DNA from: Bifidobacterium sp. ESL0728
Lineage (GTDB): Bacteria > Actinomycetota > Actinomycetes > Actinomycetales > Bifidobacteriaceae
Length of the DNA stretch: 64,000 nucleotides
Direction of reading: 5' to 3'
Assembly (NCBI RefSeq): GCF_029392015.1
Contig: NZ_CP113925.1
Span: 930,001 to 994,000 of the forward strand
The notes beneath the pieces were generated by a model that saw only the letters and a list, made by a program, of their open reading frames with translations, did no database searches and had not been told where the DNA came from. The translations under genes were made by a program, and so were the position numbers. This document shows positions 51,031-60,372 of this stretch, in pieces. Position 1 is the stretch's first letter. Every line of letters starts with the position of its first letter.

Positions 51031-53700
51031 TCAGCTTGAGACCCTGTTGTCGCCGCTACCTTCCATTCCGGTCACAGGATGCAGCAGCGGTTGGGACGTG
51101 GCCGGATTATCGTCGCTACCGCCGGTCTCGCGCAGCACGCGTAGCAGTTCGCGCATGTGGGCCAGTGCCTCGCGGCCCTGCTCTCCGATGGCTCGGAAGG
51201 CTTCGGTAATGGTCTGTGGGGAAGCGGTTACGCCGGCGGCCGCATCGGTATCGAGCATGGCCAGTCCCGCATCCGCTTTGGAGATAACACCGGCCAGCGT
51301 CTCGCTGACCTCGCCGCGAATCTGCGCGCCAATCCGTTCGCGCTCGCTGTTGGCCGCCAGTACCTGCTTTTTGGCTGATTCCGCCTCCAGCGCTTCGTGC
51401 CGGTCCTCAAGTACCATCGCGTTCGTTCCGCTGGCGCGCACCCAAAGCGCGGCTCCGATGGCTACCGCGCACACGGCCAATGCGAGGAATATGAGCCCGA
51501 TGATTTCGTGAGGGTAGCTGCCCCGCGTTCCGTAAACCCCCGAGTATTGCTGCCGGTCCAACACCCAATCCACCAGCGTCGGATAGCCGACAAACGATCC
51601 GGCGAAACGGAGGCCGAACAGTACCGAATCCACAATCGCGGCAGCGCTCGCCCAGCGCCGCGAGTGGTCTTTGCCGTAAAGACATACCGAATACAGCGAC
51701 AATGGCGCGTAGATCACGGCCGACGGTATCTCCTCGAGGAAGCACAGAGAGAAGGTTGCCGCCGCGAACATGACGGCTGCGGCCGTTTGCGGGAAACGTC
51801 GGCGAAGCACCAGGGTGGTGAATACGATGAGACTGACGAAGAAGTCTGCGAGCTTTAGTGTGGCCGTCGAGGCGCGTGCCGAAGAGCCGAACAGCATGAT
51901 ATGGGTGCCGTCGTTATAGCGGAACGTCAGCACGGTCCAGGGGAAAATCAGACCCATTAGAACCAGCGCAATGACGGTATCGGCCAATATGTAGTGCTGA
52001 GCAAAGAAGCGGGATATCCGTTCCGCCCAGTTCAGGTCGACCGATGCCTGCCCGGTTGCTGGTTGCGTTGTTGAGCGGTTCGCGTTTGCCATGAGATTTG
52101 TAAAGAGGGAACGGCGATGTGTCGTTAGGCCATTTGATTCGTCGCGCTCGCTGGCGTCCGTTGCTGAGATCTCAACGGATTTGGCATGATGATTGCCGGA
52201 TTCCGTATTGTTGGGTTCATAATCGGCTGTTGGCGTATTGACAGGCTTTCGATTTGCCGGTTGGTCATCGGTTGGTTTACCGGTGGCCTGCAATGAAGCC
52301 TCTGTATGAGGCGAAGATATTGCCAGAGCCGATGCCGCTGCATCGTGCGATATTTTCGTGGTTGCATCAAACGGCAACGTTTCGGGGGATGCTTCTGAAG
52401 TCCCGTCGAACGGCAACGTCACGTCGACCTCGAAACCGCCACCGGCCCGAGGTCCAGCGGCAACCCTTCCGTCCACGGCCTCGATGCGTTCGCGCATGCC
52501 GGTGATTCCGTAACCGGGACGATGCCCGTCGAGCGAGGCGGAGGCTCCGTTGCCGTTGTCGCGTACAATCAAATGCAGACCGTTGTCATCCCAGATTTCT
52601 GCAATCTCGACGGTAACGTCTTTGCCGGCATATTTGCGGGCGTTGGTCAGCGCCTCCTGCACCGCGTGGTACAGCGCGGATTGGGCTTTGTCGCTTAAAT
52701 GGTCGGGCCGAGGCTTAGCGTTTCCTCCAACCGTTCGTATCACCGTTCCGTTTGTGGTGCGGGCAGTGGTATCGGCTTGCTGAACGAGCCCTGCAATGTC
52801 GCCATACCCAGCGTGCGAACTCCCGCCGAAGGTGCTTAAAAGCCCGTCCATATCGTGTTGCGCACGAAGCGACTCGTGCCGAATGGTCTCCATGATTTCC
52901 CGCGCTTTTGCGGGGTTCTTGGCACCTGCGTACCGTCCGCCGTCGGATTGGACGATGATGGTGGAAAGCGTGTGGGCCACCACGTCGTGCATATCGCGGG
53001 CGATGCGGGCGCGTTCGGCGGTGCGCGCGATGTCAAGGTCCTCCTGTTCTCGCGCGGCCAGCGCTTCGTTGCGTTCACGCAGCAGGGACGCGGTCGCCAA
53101 CCGTGTACGAGAACGGTAGCCCATGAAACATGCTGCAGCGAGTGCTGTAACGATACAGACAATCAGGAAGAGAGCGGTTCCGGCGAGGTTCTTGCCGCAA
53201 GATCCGCTCAGTCCGGAAGCGTAAACGGTATGGCAGGAATAGTAGACCGAGCTTGCAGAGTCGCCCGCCTGGCCGGGATTATGCAGGGGCCCTACCTCCG
53301 AGCCCCAGGTGATGATCGGCGCTGCGGCGATGCCGACAACAAACGCCAAAGTGATAAACGCCTTGCTGCGTGCGGGATTGCCGTAAACGATAACGGAATA
53401 GAGCATCACCACCGCGAGCAGGTCACCGAACACGTAACTTGGTCCGGCGAGAAGTTGCAGGACGGCCAGGGTTGCGAAAACCAGCGCCGCTCCCTGCGGA
53501 TGCGTACGACGGAAAACGACGGGAACAATAAGCGCGCACGACCACAGAATTTGCCAGCCCTCGTTGTAACCGACCCATAGCCCACCTTCATTGGTGGTCG
53601 TGCTGATGCAGGCGAAGAACAGCGCCACCAGTGCCAGCAGCACGTCCCCGACCAACGGGTTGCGTGCCAGCCACTTGCCGAACCGCCGTATCTTGCTCAT
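51031..53700 (-). CDS. Double-length sensor histidine kinase with degenerate C-terminal kinase module
   Basis: Protein of 889 residues. Module 1 (1-432): about five membrane helices, HisKA_3 with phospho-acceptor His238 (RARIARDMHDVVAHTLS), N-box HAVQEALTNARKYAG, VRDNGNG, and GYGITGMRERIEA. A polar linker (about 433-550) follows. Module 2 (about 551-860) repeats the sensor layout (VVFRRTHPQGAALVFATLAV in module 1 resembles VLRRRFPQTAAAVMFAAATF) and a dimerisation helix RERIGAQIRGEVSETLA, but Arg795 stands where His238 is and no ATPase domain follows. Likely an internal duplication that became a pseudokinase sensor. It lies upstream of its regulator, separated by a repeat array. Confidence 0.93.
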   Translation of the reverse strand: MSKIRRFGKWLARNPLVGDVLLALVALFFACISTTTNEGGLWVGYNEGWQILWSCALIVPVVFRRTHPQGAALVFATLAVLQLLAGPSYVFGDLLAVVMLYSVIVYGNPARSKAFITLAFVVGIAAAPIITWGSEVGPLHNPGQAGDSASSVYYSCHTVYASGLSGSCGKNLAGTALFLIVCIVTALAAACFMGYRSRTRLATASLLRERNEALAAREQEDLDIARTAERARIARDMHDVVAHTLSTIIVQSDGGRYAGAKNPAKAREIMETIRHESLRAQHDMDGLLSTFGGSSHAGYGDIAGLVQQADTTARTTNGTVIRTVGGNAKPRPDHLSDKAQSALYHAVQEALTNARKYAGKDVTVEIAEIWDDNGLHLIVRDNGNGASASLDGHRPGYGITGMRERIEAVDGRVAAGPRAGGGFEVDVTLPFDGTSEASPETLPFDATTKISHDAAASALAISSPHTEASLQATGKPTDDQPANRKPVNTPTADYEPNNTESGNHHAKSVEISATDASERDESNGLTTHRRSLFTNLMANANRSTTQPATGQASVDLNWAERISRFFAQHYILADTVIALVLMGLIFPWTVLTFRYNDGTHIMLFGSSARASTATLKLADFFVSLIVFTTLVLRRRFPQTAAAVMFAAATFSLCFLEEIPSAVIYAPLSLYSVCLYGKDHSRRWASAAAIVDSVLFGLRFAGSFVGYPTLVDWVLDRQQYSGVYGTRGSYPHEIIGLIFLALAVCAVAIGAALWVRASGTNAMVLEDRHEALEAESAKKQVLAANSERERIGAQIRGEVSETLAGVISKADAGLAMLDTDAAAGVTASPQTITEAFRAIGEQGREALAHMRELLRVLRETGGSDDNPATSQPLLHPVTGMEGSGDNRVSS

Positions 53701-54009
53701 GGCTCCAGCCTATCGCAGGACGGACGCCTGCGGTATCGTACTGAGGAATGACGCTCGGCTTAGGCATGCAAAATTTCGTGATTGGTGCATTTTGCTTATT
53801 TTGAACGTAAAAACCGCGAAAAATCAACGAAAGTAGTTTTCCGTCTTCACGGCGATACCCCATTTTGTTGAATTGCATTATGTATAATGACATCAATATG
53901 TATTTCACTGTGAAACTTTTTAGTCGAATAATGGATATTTGACCGGAGTGTTCGCAATGGTCGTTATACAGTAAATCCATTGGATTGCCGAAGTTATCAA
54001 GGGGGAAGT
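53701..54009. other. Divergent intergenic region, kinase/pip, 309 bases
   Basis: AT-rich, with TATAAT at 53883-53888 as the best -10 candidate for pip, but no clear -35 at 16-18 bases. GGGGGAAG (54001-54008) is the pip ribosome site. No gene or stable stem-loop was recognised. Confidence 0.5.
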
Positions 54010-55365
54010 ATGACTTTACTGGCAAAATATTATGTACCTGGATTGGCCGTGGAAGACCATTCCATCAAAGTGCCGCTCGACTGGCGTGGCAACAAGCCCG
54101 GACAAGGGTTTGCCGGCGAGTCGCTGAGCCTGTTTTATCGCGTGGTCACCGCTCCCGAGCATGTCCACGACGATCTGCCGCTGCTGGTTTTCCTGCAGGG
54201 TGGCCCAGGTGGTGCCGGTCCGCGTCCGTTGAATCCATCGAGTGACGGCTGGATTGCCGAGGCCATCAAGCATTTCCGCGTCATTCTGCCCGACCAGAGG
54301 GGCACCGGTCGGTCCTCGTGCGTCGATTCGAACACAATGCAACGTATCGAGGGAGCGCGTGCCCAAGCCGATTACCTCAAGTGTTTCCTGGCCTGTTCCA
54401 TCGTCCGTGATTTCGAGCATCTGCGCCGCACAGAATTCGGGGGCAGAAAATGGGTGACGCTGGGGCAGAGTTATGGGGGATTCCTCACGCTCGCCTATCT
54501 TTCCATGTATCCCGAAGGCGCAATCGCAAGTTTTACCATGGGTGGTATTCCGCATGTTCCGGCCAACGCCCGCGAAGTGTATGAACATACCTTCCCGAGA
54601 ATGGTGCAGAAAACACATCTCTATTACAATCGTTATCCGCAGGATATCGAGCGTGTGGCGGCTGTGGCCGACCACATCGCGGCGCATAAAAAGAAATCCG
54701 CCATTGACTTGCCCAATGGTGACCCGCTGAGTGTCGAGCGCTTGCAGACCTTGGGCAGCGATTTCGGTATGCAACCCAGCCCGGAGCGCCTGCACTGGCT
54801 GATGGATATCGCTTTTGCCAAAGGGGACGGCTCCGAAAACAGGCGGGCGCCGCTTTCCGACCAGTTCCTCTTTTCGGTGATGGAAGCGACATCCTCCACG
54901 CCGCTATACTGGCCGCTGCAGGAGTTCATCTATGCGGACGGCGAGCTTGACGAACCCATTGGCTGGGCCGCGCAGCAGGTGCGCGAGGAACACCCCGAAT
55001 TCGATGTCCACCATCGTCCCCTGCTGTTCACCGGCGAGGCGATGTTCCCGTGGATGTTCGATCAGGAACGCGCCTTGCGGCCGTTCAAGCCGGCCGTCGA
55101 AGAGCTTATGGGCGATACCAAATTCAGCAAGATCTACGACACCAATCAGCTCAAGCGCAACGAAGTCCCGCTTGAAGCCGCGGTCTATTTCGACGATATG
55201 TACGTCGACTCCGGCATGCAGCTCGACACGCTTTCTCGCGTCGGCAACTCGCACGCCTGGGTCACCAACGAGTACCAGCATGACGGCATTCACCATGGCG
55301 GGGCCGTTTTCGACCATCTTTACCGTGAAGCGCTCGATCGCGGGGATTTGGAAGCGCTGTTCTAG
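54010..55365 (+). CDS. pip: Proline iminopeptidase / prolyl aminopeptidase-like alpha/beta hydrolase
   Basis: Releases N-terminal proline from peptides in the cytoplasm. It has 451 residues from ATG 54010. The alpha/beta hydrolase fold shows LLVFLQGGPGGAGPRPLN (oxyanion HGGPG-like), VILPDQRGTGRSS and the nucleophile elbow VTLGQSYGGFLTLAY with Ser154. The acid is expected in the C-terminal region and His in GNSHAW. The GQSYGG and DQRGTGRS motifs place it in the peptidase S33 actinobacterial-type group with a helical cap. It precedes the beta-galactosidase genes without obvious functional link. Confidence 0.9.
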   Translation: MTLLAKYYVPGLAVEDHSIKVPLDWRGNKPGQGFAGESLSLFYRVVTAPEHVHDDLPLLVFLQGGPGGAGPRPLNPSSDGWIAEAIKHFRVILPDQRGTGRSSCVDSNTMQRIEGARAQADYLKCFLACSIVRDFEHLRRTEFGGRKWVTLGQSYGGFLTLAYLSMYPEGAIASFTMGGIPHVPANAREVYEHTFPRMVQKTHLYYNRYPQDIERVAAVADHIAAHKKKSAIDLPNGDPLSVERLQTLGSDFGMQPSPERLHWLMDIAFAKGDGSENRRAPLSDQFLFSVMEATSSTPLYWPLQEFIYADGELDEPIGWAAQQVREEHPEFDVHHRPLLFTGEAMFPWMFDQERALRPFKPAVEELMGDTKFSKIYDTNQLKRNEVPLEAAVYFDDMYVDSGMQLDTLSRVGNSHAWVTNEYQHDGIHHGGAVFDHLYREALDRGDLEALF

Positions 55366-55534
55366 ATTCGGCGGGCTTGTTGCGTGCTTGCTGCGGGCTT
55401 TCGAGCGGTGAACACCCGGAAACCGCAGTTCGGCATTGCTGTTTTGCAAGCGGTTTTCGCACTCGTATATGATGGTGGACTTGATGGCGACGGCAGCAGG
55501 GAAAGATGCCGATGCCGCCCCACAGGAGGAATAC

Positions 55535-57427
55535 ATGGAACCATCATTGACATGGCTTGACGACCCGCAGACTTTCAGGGTCAACGAATTGCCTGCGCAT
55601 TCCGACCACTGTTGCTATGCGGATGCCCAGGAGGCGAACGAACGGTGTTCGAGCCTCGTTCGCCCACTGGATGGCCAATGGCAGTTCTTGTATGTCGATC
55701 AGCCCGGACTGATCCCGGAGCGATTCTATTCGCCGGATGTTCCTGCGGATCGGTTCGGCCTCATCGAGGTGCCGGGGCATATCGAGCTTTCCGGTCATGC
55801 GCAAGTGCAATATACCAATACCGCCTATCCTTGGGAAGGCTCCGTATTCCGACGTCCTGCCTATACCACACCGCCGGACGACCCTCAGGCCGTCAGCTTC
55901 TCCGAAGCGCCTGACAATCCGGTCGGACTATATCGTAATACATTTGTTCTTGACGGAAGCTGGGCTACCCGCCCGTTGCATATCCGTTTCGAAGGTGTGG
56001 AACGCGCGTTCTACCTCTGGTGCAACGGCGAGTTCGTAGGGTACGCCGAGGATTCGTTCACACCGAGCACTTTCGATCTGAGCCCGTACGCGCATTCGGG
56101 GGAGAACCTCATCGCGGTAGCGGTGTTCCGGCATTGCACGGCAAGCTGGATCGAGGACCAGGATTTCTTCCGCTTCTTCGGTATTTTCCGCTCGGTAAGC
56201 CTGCTTTCGCTTCCCGAAACGCACGTCGACGATCTGGACGCCAAACCGACCTTGGAAGACGACGACCACACCGGCGTCCTCAACGTTTCTGCCCGTTTTT
56301 CGCCGGTTCAGGATGGCTCGAAAGCGACGATGGAATTGGCCGACCGCGAGGGGAACGTGCTGGTCCGAAGTACGGTCGAGGCCCAAAGGCAAACCGGTTG
56401 GCCGATCTATAGGTTGAAGGACCCGCATCTGTGGTCGCACGGCGATCCGTATCTGTACCGTCTTACGCTTACCGTCACCGACGCGCAAGGCGGGGTTGTC
56501 GAGGTCGTGCCGCAGGCTGTGGGGTTCCGACGCGTCGAAATCGGCGCGGACAAGGTCGTTCGTCTCAATGGCGAACGACTGCGGATTCTTGGCGTCAACC
56601 GTCACGAATGGAGCGCCACGAGAGGTCGTGCGATCACACAGGCCGATATGGACGCCGATATGGAGGCCATCATGTCAAACCACATCAACGCCGTGCGCAC
56701 CTGCCATTACCCCGACCAACTTGCATGGTATCGGATGTGCGACGAGGCCGGGATCTATGTCATGGCCGAAACCAACATGGAGTCGCACGGCACCTGGCAA
56801 AAGCTCGGTGGCGACGACGGATCCTACAACGTGCCGGGCAGCTTCCCCCAGTGGCGTGAGATGGTGATTGACCGCGCCAGAACCCAGTATGAGACGCTCA
56901 AAAACCATCCCTCCATTCTTTTCTGGTCACTCGGCAACGAATCCTTCGCCGGAGAGAACATCGTGGCTATGAATGAGTATTACAAGAAGGCCGATCCCAC
57001 TCGTCCGATCCACTATGAGGGGGTCGTGCACAACCGCCGTTACGAGGAGCGCATCTCCGATTTCGAAAGCAGGATGTACGCCTCGCCGACCGATGTGGCC
57101 AAATATCTCGAAAACAATCCGAAAAAGCCGTTCGTCCTTTGCGAATATATGCACAGCATGGGAAATTCCGTAGGCGGTTTGCGTGAATATATGGATTTGT
57201 TTGACCGGTATCCGCAATATGTCGGTGGTTTCATATGGGATTTCAAGGACCAGGCGTTGCAAGTCACCGATACCGTCACCGGACGCAAGGTGATGCGCTA
57301 TGGCGGTGATTTCGACGACAGGCCCACCGAACGTCAATTCTCCGGCGATGGGCTGTTCTTCGCCGATGGAATCGAAAAACCCGCAATGCGGGAAGTCAGC
57401 GAGGAGTACGGCAGATATGAGCGATAA
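55535..57427 (+). CDS. lacL: Beta-galactosidase large subunit, GH2 (LacL type)
   Basis: Large chain of 630 residues from ATG 55535; GGAGGA precedes it, and MEPSLTWLDDPQTFRVNELP aligns with known LacL N-termini. It carries the GH2 jelly-roll and TIM barrel. Acid/base Glu469 is in FWSLGNES and nucleophile Glu537 in FVLCEYMHSMGNS. The protein stops after the barrel, where single-chain LacZ would continue to about 1,000 residues. The next gene starts 11 bases before this stop and encodes the missing C-terminal part, so the enzyme is two-chain as in lactobacilli. No transporter or regulator is adjacent. A possible promoter is TTGCAA (55444) and TATATG (55466). Confidence 0.95.
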   Translation: MEPSLTWLDDPQTFRVNELPAHSDHCCYADAQEANERCSSLVRPLDGQWQFLYVDQPGLIPERFYSPDVPADRFGLIEVPGHIELSGHAQVQYTNTAYPWEGSVFRRPAYTTPPDDPQAVSFSEAPDNPVGLYRNTFVLDGSWATRPLHIRFEGVERAFYLWCNGEFVGYAEDSFTPSTFDLSPYAHSGENLIAVAVFRHCTASWIEDQDFFRFFGIFRSVSLLSLPETHVDDLDAKPTLEDDDHTGVLNVSARFSPVQDGSKATMELADREGNVLVRSTVEAQRQTGWPIYRLKDPHLWSHGDPYLYRLTLTVTDAQGGVVEVVPQAVGFRRVEIGADKVVRLNGERLRILGVNRHEWSATRGRAITQADMDADMEAIMSNHINAVRTCHYPDQLAWYRMCDEAGIYVMAETNMESHGTWQKLGGDDGSYNVPGSFPQWREMVIDRARTQYETLKNHPSILFWSLGNESFAGENIVAMNEYYKKADPTRPIHYEGVVHNRRYEERISDFESRMYASPTDVAKYLENNPKKPFVLCEYMHSMGNSVGGLREYMDLFDRYPQYVGGFIWDFKDQALQVTDTVTGRKVMRYGGDFDDRPTERQFSGDGLFFADGIEKPAMREVSEEYGRYER

Positions 57428-58361
57428 CATACGCATCGTCATCGATGAAGAGATGATCGGGCTGCACGCCTGCGGACACGATTACCTGTTCGATTACCGC
57501 ACTGGTTTGGTTTCGTTGAAAATCGCGGGCAAGGAATGGCTCTACAATGCGCCGCAACCGGCATTCTGGAGGGCGACGACCGACAACGACCGGGGCAATG
57601 GTTTCTCTCGCCGTTCGGCGCAATGGGTGGGTGCCGATCTGTTCAGTATCCCTGGGCGGCCAAGTCTCATGGTTGGAGGCAAGCCGGTTGCCATTCCTTA
57701 CACCCCGTCGGACGGCAGCACTGGAGGCCAGCTCCATGCGTCTGAGGCCTCGTTGTGCTATACGTTCACGACACCGACCGTTCCGTCCACCAAGGTGGAT
57801 GTTTGCTACACGCTTGACACCACAGGAAGCCTCACAGTCAACGTTCACTATTATGGCAAGGCAGGATTGCCGGAGCTTCCGGCTTTCGGATTGCGCATGG
57901 TCATGCCCACACCCGCGACCGGTTTCACCTACTTCGGTTTGCCAGGCGAGACCTACCCCGACCGTCTCGGCTCAGGCAAGAAGCAGCTTGTAGCGGTTGA
58001 AGGCCTGCCCGTCACCCCGTATCTGGTCCCTCAGGAATGCGGCATGCACATGGATACCGACTGGGTGCGCGTCACCCGCGAGACGACGCTCAACAACGCC
58101 GACGCCGCCATTGCGCCGTTCAGCCTGACGTTTGCCGGCAACAGTGGGTCTTTCGCGTTCAGCTGCCTGCCATATACCCCGCTGGAACTCGAGAACGCCA
58201 CGCATCAGGAGGAGCTGCCTCCGGCAAGGCGGACGGTCCTGACAATATACGGTGCCGTGCGTGGCGTCGGCGGCATCGACAGCTGGGGCGCGCCGGTATC
58301 TGAAGGGTGCTCGATAAGCGGCGAGAAAGACATCGATTTTTCGTTTGTCGTTCGCTCATAG
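57417..58361 (+). CDS. lacM: Beta-galactosidase small subunit, GH2 C-terminal domain (LacM type)
   Basis: Small chain of 314 residues from ATG 57417, with GAGGAG (57401-57406) inside the lacL end. It matches the bgal_small_N domain: FDYRTGLVSLKIAGKEWL, PAFWRATTDNDRGNGFSRR, where the TDNDRG motif contributes to the active site in LacZ, then a beta-rich fold ending FAFSCLPYTPLELENA and the D-x-SWG-P-like DSWGAPV. The 11-base overlap with lacL suggests coupled translation and 1:1 assembly. Because lacM has its own ribosome site and a normal ATG, a simple frameshifted lacZ is less likely. Confidence 0.95.
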   Translation: MSDNIRIVIDEEMIGLHACGHDYLFDYRTGLVSLKIAGKEWLYNAPQPAFWRATTDNDRGNGFSRRSAQWVGADLFSIPGRPSLMVGGKPVAIPYTPSDGSTGGQLHASEASLCYTFTTPTVPSTKVDVCYTLDTTGSLTVNVHYYGKAGLPELPAFGLRMVMPTPATGFTYFGLPGETYPDRLGSGKKQLVAVEGLPVTPYLVPQECGMHMDTDWVRVTRETTLNNADAAIAPFSLTFAGNSGSFAFSCLPYTPLELENATHQEELPPARRTVLTIYGAVRGVGGIDSWGAPVSEGCSISGEKDIDFSFVVRS

Positions 58362-58472
58362 GCGGCGTTGTGGCTTTCTGTCGTCTTCTCTTGTTTTTCG
58401 GCGGCGCCGTAAGCCTGCGTCTTTCGTTGGCCTAGGCATATAATGACGGCATCATTATCGAAAGGTTCGAAT

Positions 58473-59276
58473 ATGCAGAATGTAAAAGACATAACCGTCG
58501 GATTCATCGGTTTCGGCAACATGGCTCAAGGCATCGCCAAAGGGCTGGTCAATGGAGGAGTGATAGACGGCTCTCAGATCGTGGCCAACTCCGGTCATTT
58601 CGACAGGGTGCAAGCCGCCACGGCAGCCATCGGCGCCAAAGCGACGCACAGCGCCGTGGAAACGGTTGCGGCGGCCGATGTCATTGTCGTCGCCGTCAAG
58701 CCGAACCAGATCGAAACGGCGCTCGCCGACGTGTTGGATGACCTCAAAACCGACAGCAAGTTCGTCGTCTCCATCGCGGCAGGTCGCAATCTTGATTATT
58801 ACCAGGAATTGCTAGGCGACGGGGCTCATGTGCAATGCGTCATCCCCAACACGCCTATCGAGGTGGATCAGGGCATTCTCGTCACCGAAAACGTCAATAC
58901 TCTGACCGATTCCCAGCGTGAAAGCTTTGAAGCGCTGTTCTCTCCGATTGCTTTGATCGAGCGCGTGGACACCCCGCTGATGGACATCGGCTCGTCCGTG
59001 GCCGGCTGCGCCCCTGCGTTCACCGCGATGTATATCGAGGCGCTTGCGGATGCCGGCGTGAAGTATGGTCTCAAGCGCGAAACCGCCTACCGTCTCGCAG
59101 CCAAGATGACCGAGGGCGTCGGAGCGCTCTACATGGCCACCGGCACCAATCCCGGCGCGATGAAGGATGCGGTCTGCTCGCCGGGCGGCACCACCATCAA
59201 AGGCGTGACCGAGCTGGAAAAGCAAGGCTTCCGCGGAGCGGTGATTTCCGGGGTCGATGCCATCCAAAACGGCTGA
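58473..59276 (+). CDS. proC: Pyrroline-5-carboxylate reductase
   Basis: Last step of proline synthesis, reducing pyrroline-5-carboxylate with NAD(P)H. It has 267 residues from ATG 58473 (GAAAGG upstream). The NADP site is TVGFIGFGNMAQGIAKGLV, a second motif is VIVVAVKPNQIETAL, and the C-terminal dimerisation/catalytic signature is KDAVCSPGGTTIKGVTELEK, a clear ProC hallmark. Alone in its transcription unit with no other proline genes nearby. Confidence 0.95.
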   Translation: MQNVKDITVGFIGFGNMAQGIAKGLVNGGVIDGSQIVANSGHFDRVQAATAAIGAKATHSAVETVAAADVIVVAVKPNQIETALADVLDDLKTDSKFVVSIAAGRNLDYYQELLGDGAHVQCVIPNTPIEVDQGILVTENVNTLTDSQRESFEALFSPIALIERVDTPLMDIGSSVAGCAPAFTAMYIEALADAGVKYGLKRETAYRLAAKMTEGVGALYMATGTNPGAMKDAVCSPGGTTIKGVTELEKQGFRGAVISGVDAIQNG

Positions 59277-59555
59277 ACAAGCGGGAATCGCTGTTATATG
59301 GCCGCGCAATACGGTATTGGTAATACAGTTGCGTAATGCCGCAGTGAGAAGGTGTGAGCCACAGACGATACGAACCATGGCCGGCGATAGCCGCAGTCAA
59401 TATGAATCGTGGTCGGTGGAAACCAGAATCATGGTTGGTGCGTTCTGATTAATCTGAGCGAATATCGCCGGTTTCAGGCGATATGATAAAAGTTGTCGAC
59501 ATAATGATTGCGTCGAGAGATCGCGTGGAATATAACGGGAATCGAGAGTGAAACG

Positions 59556-60209
59556 ATGGGCAAGGTGATTCTGGCGTCAAGTCCGTTTCCGGCCCTGCGT
59601 TCACTGCTTGGCACGCTGCCCAAACGCCACGCGCTCCGTTCCGACTTGCGCATTGCCTTTATTCCTACGGCAGATAAAAAGGAAGTCGCCCGCTACATTC
59701 GGCCGGTGGTCCGGCGGACGTTGCGAGCTGCGGGATTCCGTGTGCACCAGCTTGACGTTGCGCAGGCGAGTATTGAGGAAATTCGTTATATCCTATCAAC
59801 TTGTGACATCATCTGGGTGGGTGGCGGCAACACTTTCTTCCTGCTGCATGCGCTGAGGCGTTCGGGCGCTGCCGATCTCATCGTCGAACAGGTCGCTGCA
59901 GGCAAGACTTATGTCGGGGTCTCCGCCGGTGCCGTGGTGGCCGGGCCCGATATCGGTTACATCGGCAAAATGGATGAGCGTGGTGCGGCTCCCTCGCTTC
60001 AGGACGTCACCGGCATGCACTTGATCGATTTCCGAGTGGTTCCGCATCTCGACAACCCCGGCATGGGCCGTGCTTCCCGGGCCATTGTCGCTGCTGAGCG
60101 GGAAGAAGGGCGTCTCATCCACGCATTGGCCGATGCTTGGACATTGGTGGTCGAAGGCGAAAGGGTCCATACTCATTTCCCTCGTCCCCATGGTCATCAT
60201 TCTCTATAA
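59556..60209 (+). CDS. Peptidase S51 (dipeptidase E-like)
   Basis: Protein of 217 residues from ATG 59556, following GAGAG at distance 8. The fold is class-I glutamine-amidotransferase-like. IIWVGGGNTFFLLHALR and TYVGVSAGAVVAGP carry the family pattern, with catalytic Ser123 in GVSAGA. Family members cleave Asp-X dipeptides or act as cyanophycinases; this one has the short dipeptidase E length. The predicted His is in RVVPHLDNP. Cytoplasmic, as no signal peptide is present. Confidence 0.88.
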   Translation: MGKVILASSPFPALRSLLGTLPKRHALRSDLRIAFIPTADKKEVARYIRPVVRRTLRAAGFRVHQLDVAQASIEEIRYILSTCDIIWVGGGNTFFLLHALRRSGAADLIVEQVAAGKTYVGVSAGAVVAGPDIGYIGKMDERGAAPSLQDVTGMHLIDFRVVPHLDNPGMGRASRAIVAAEREEGRLIHALADAWTLVVEGERVHTHFPRPHGHHSL

Positions 60210-60372
60210 GTGGATAAATGATCGGACTGGCTGTCGGCAATTGCTGTCATCGTTTTCCGGTTTCATTCGGCTATGTATCCTTCACCGATTGCGGTGATTG
60301 CCCGATTTCGCTTTGCCCTTATACGATGGATACGGTATGTCGACAGATCCGAGGGAATGGCGGGAAACGAAA

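Noticed and set aside
57300..57428. A frameshift splitting a single-chain lacZ
   Set aside because: The small chain has its own ATG and ribosome site, the proteins match LacL and LacM lengths, and the overlap arrangement is known in lactobacilli; a sequencing error is still conceivable.
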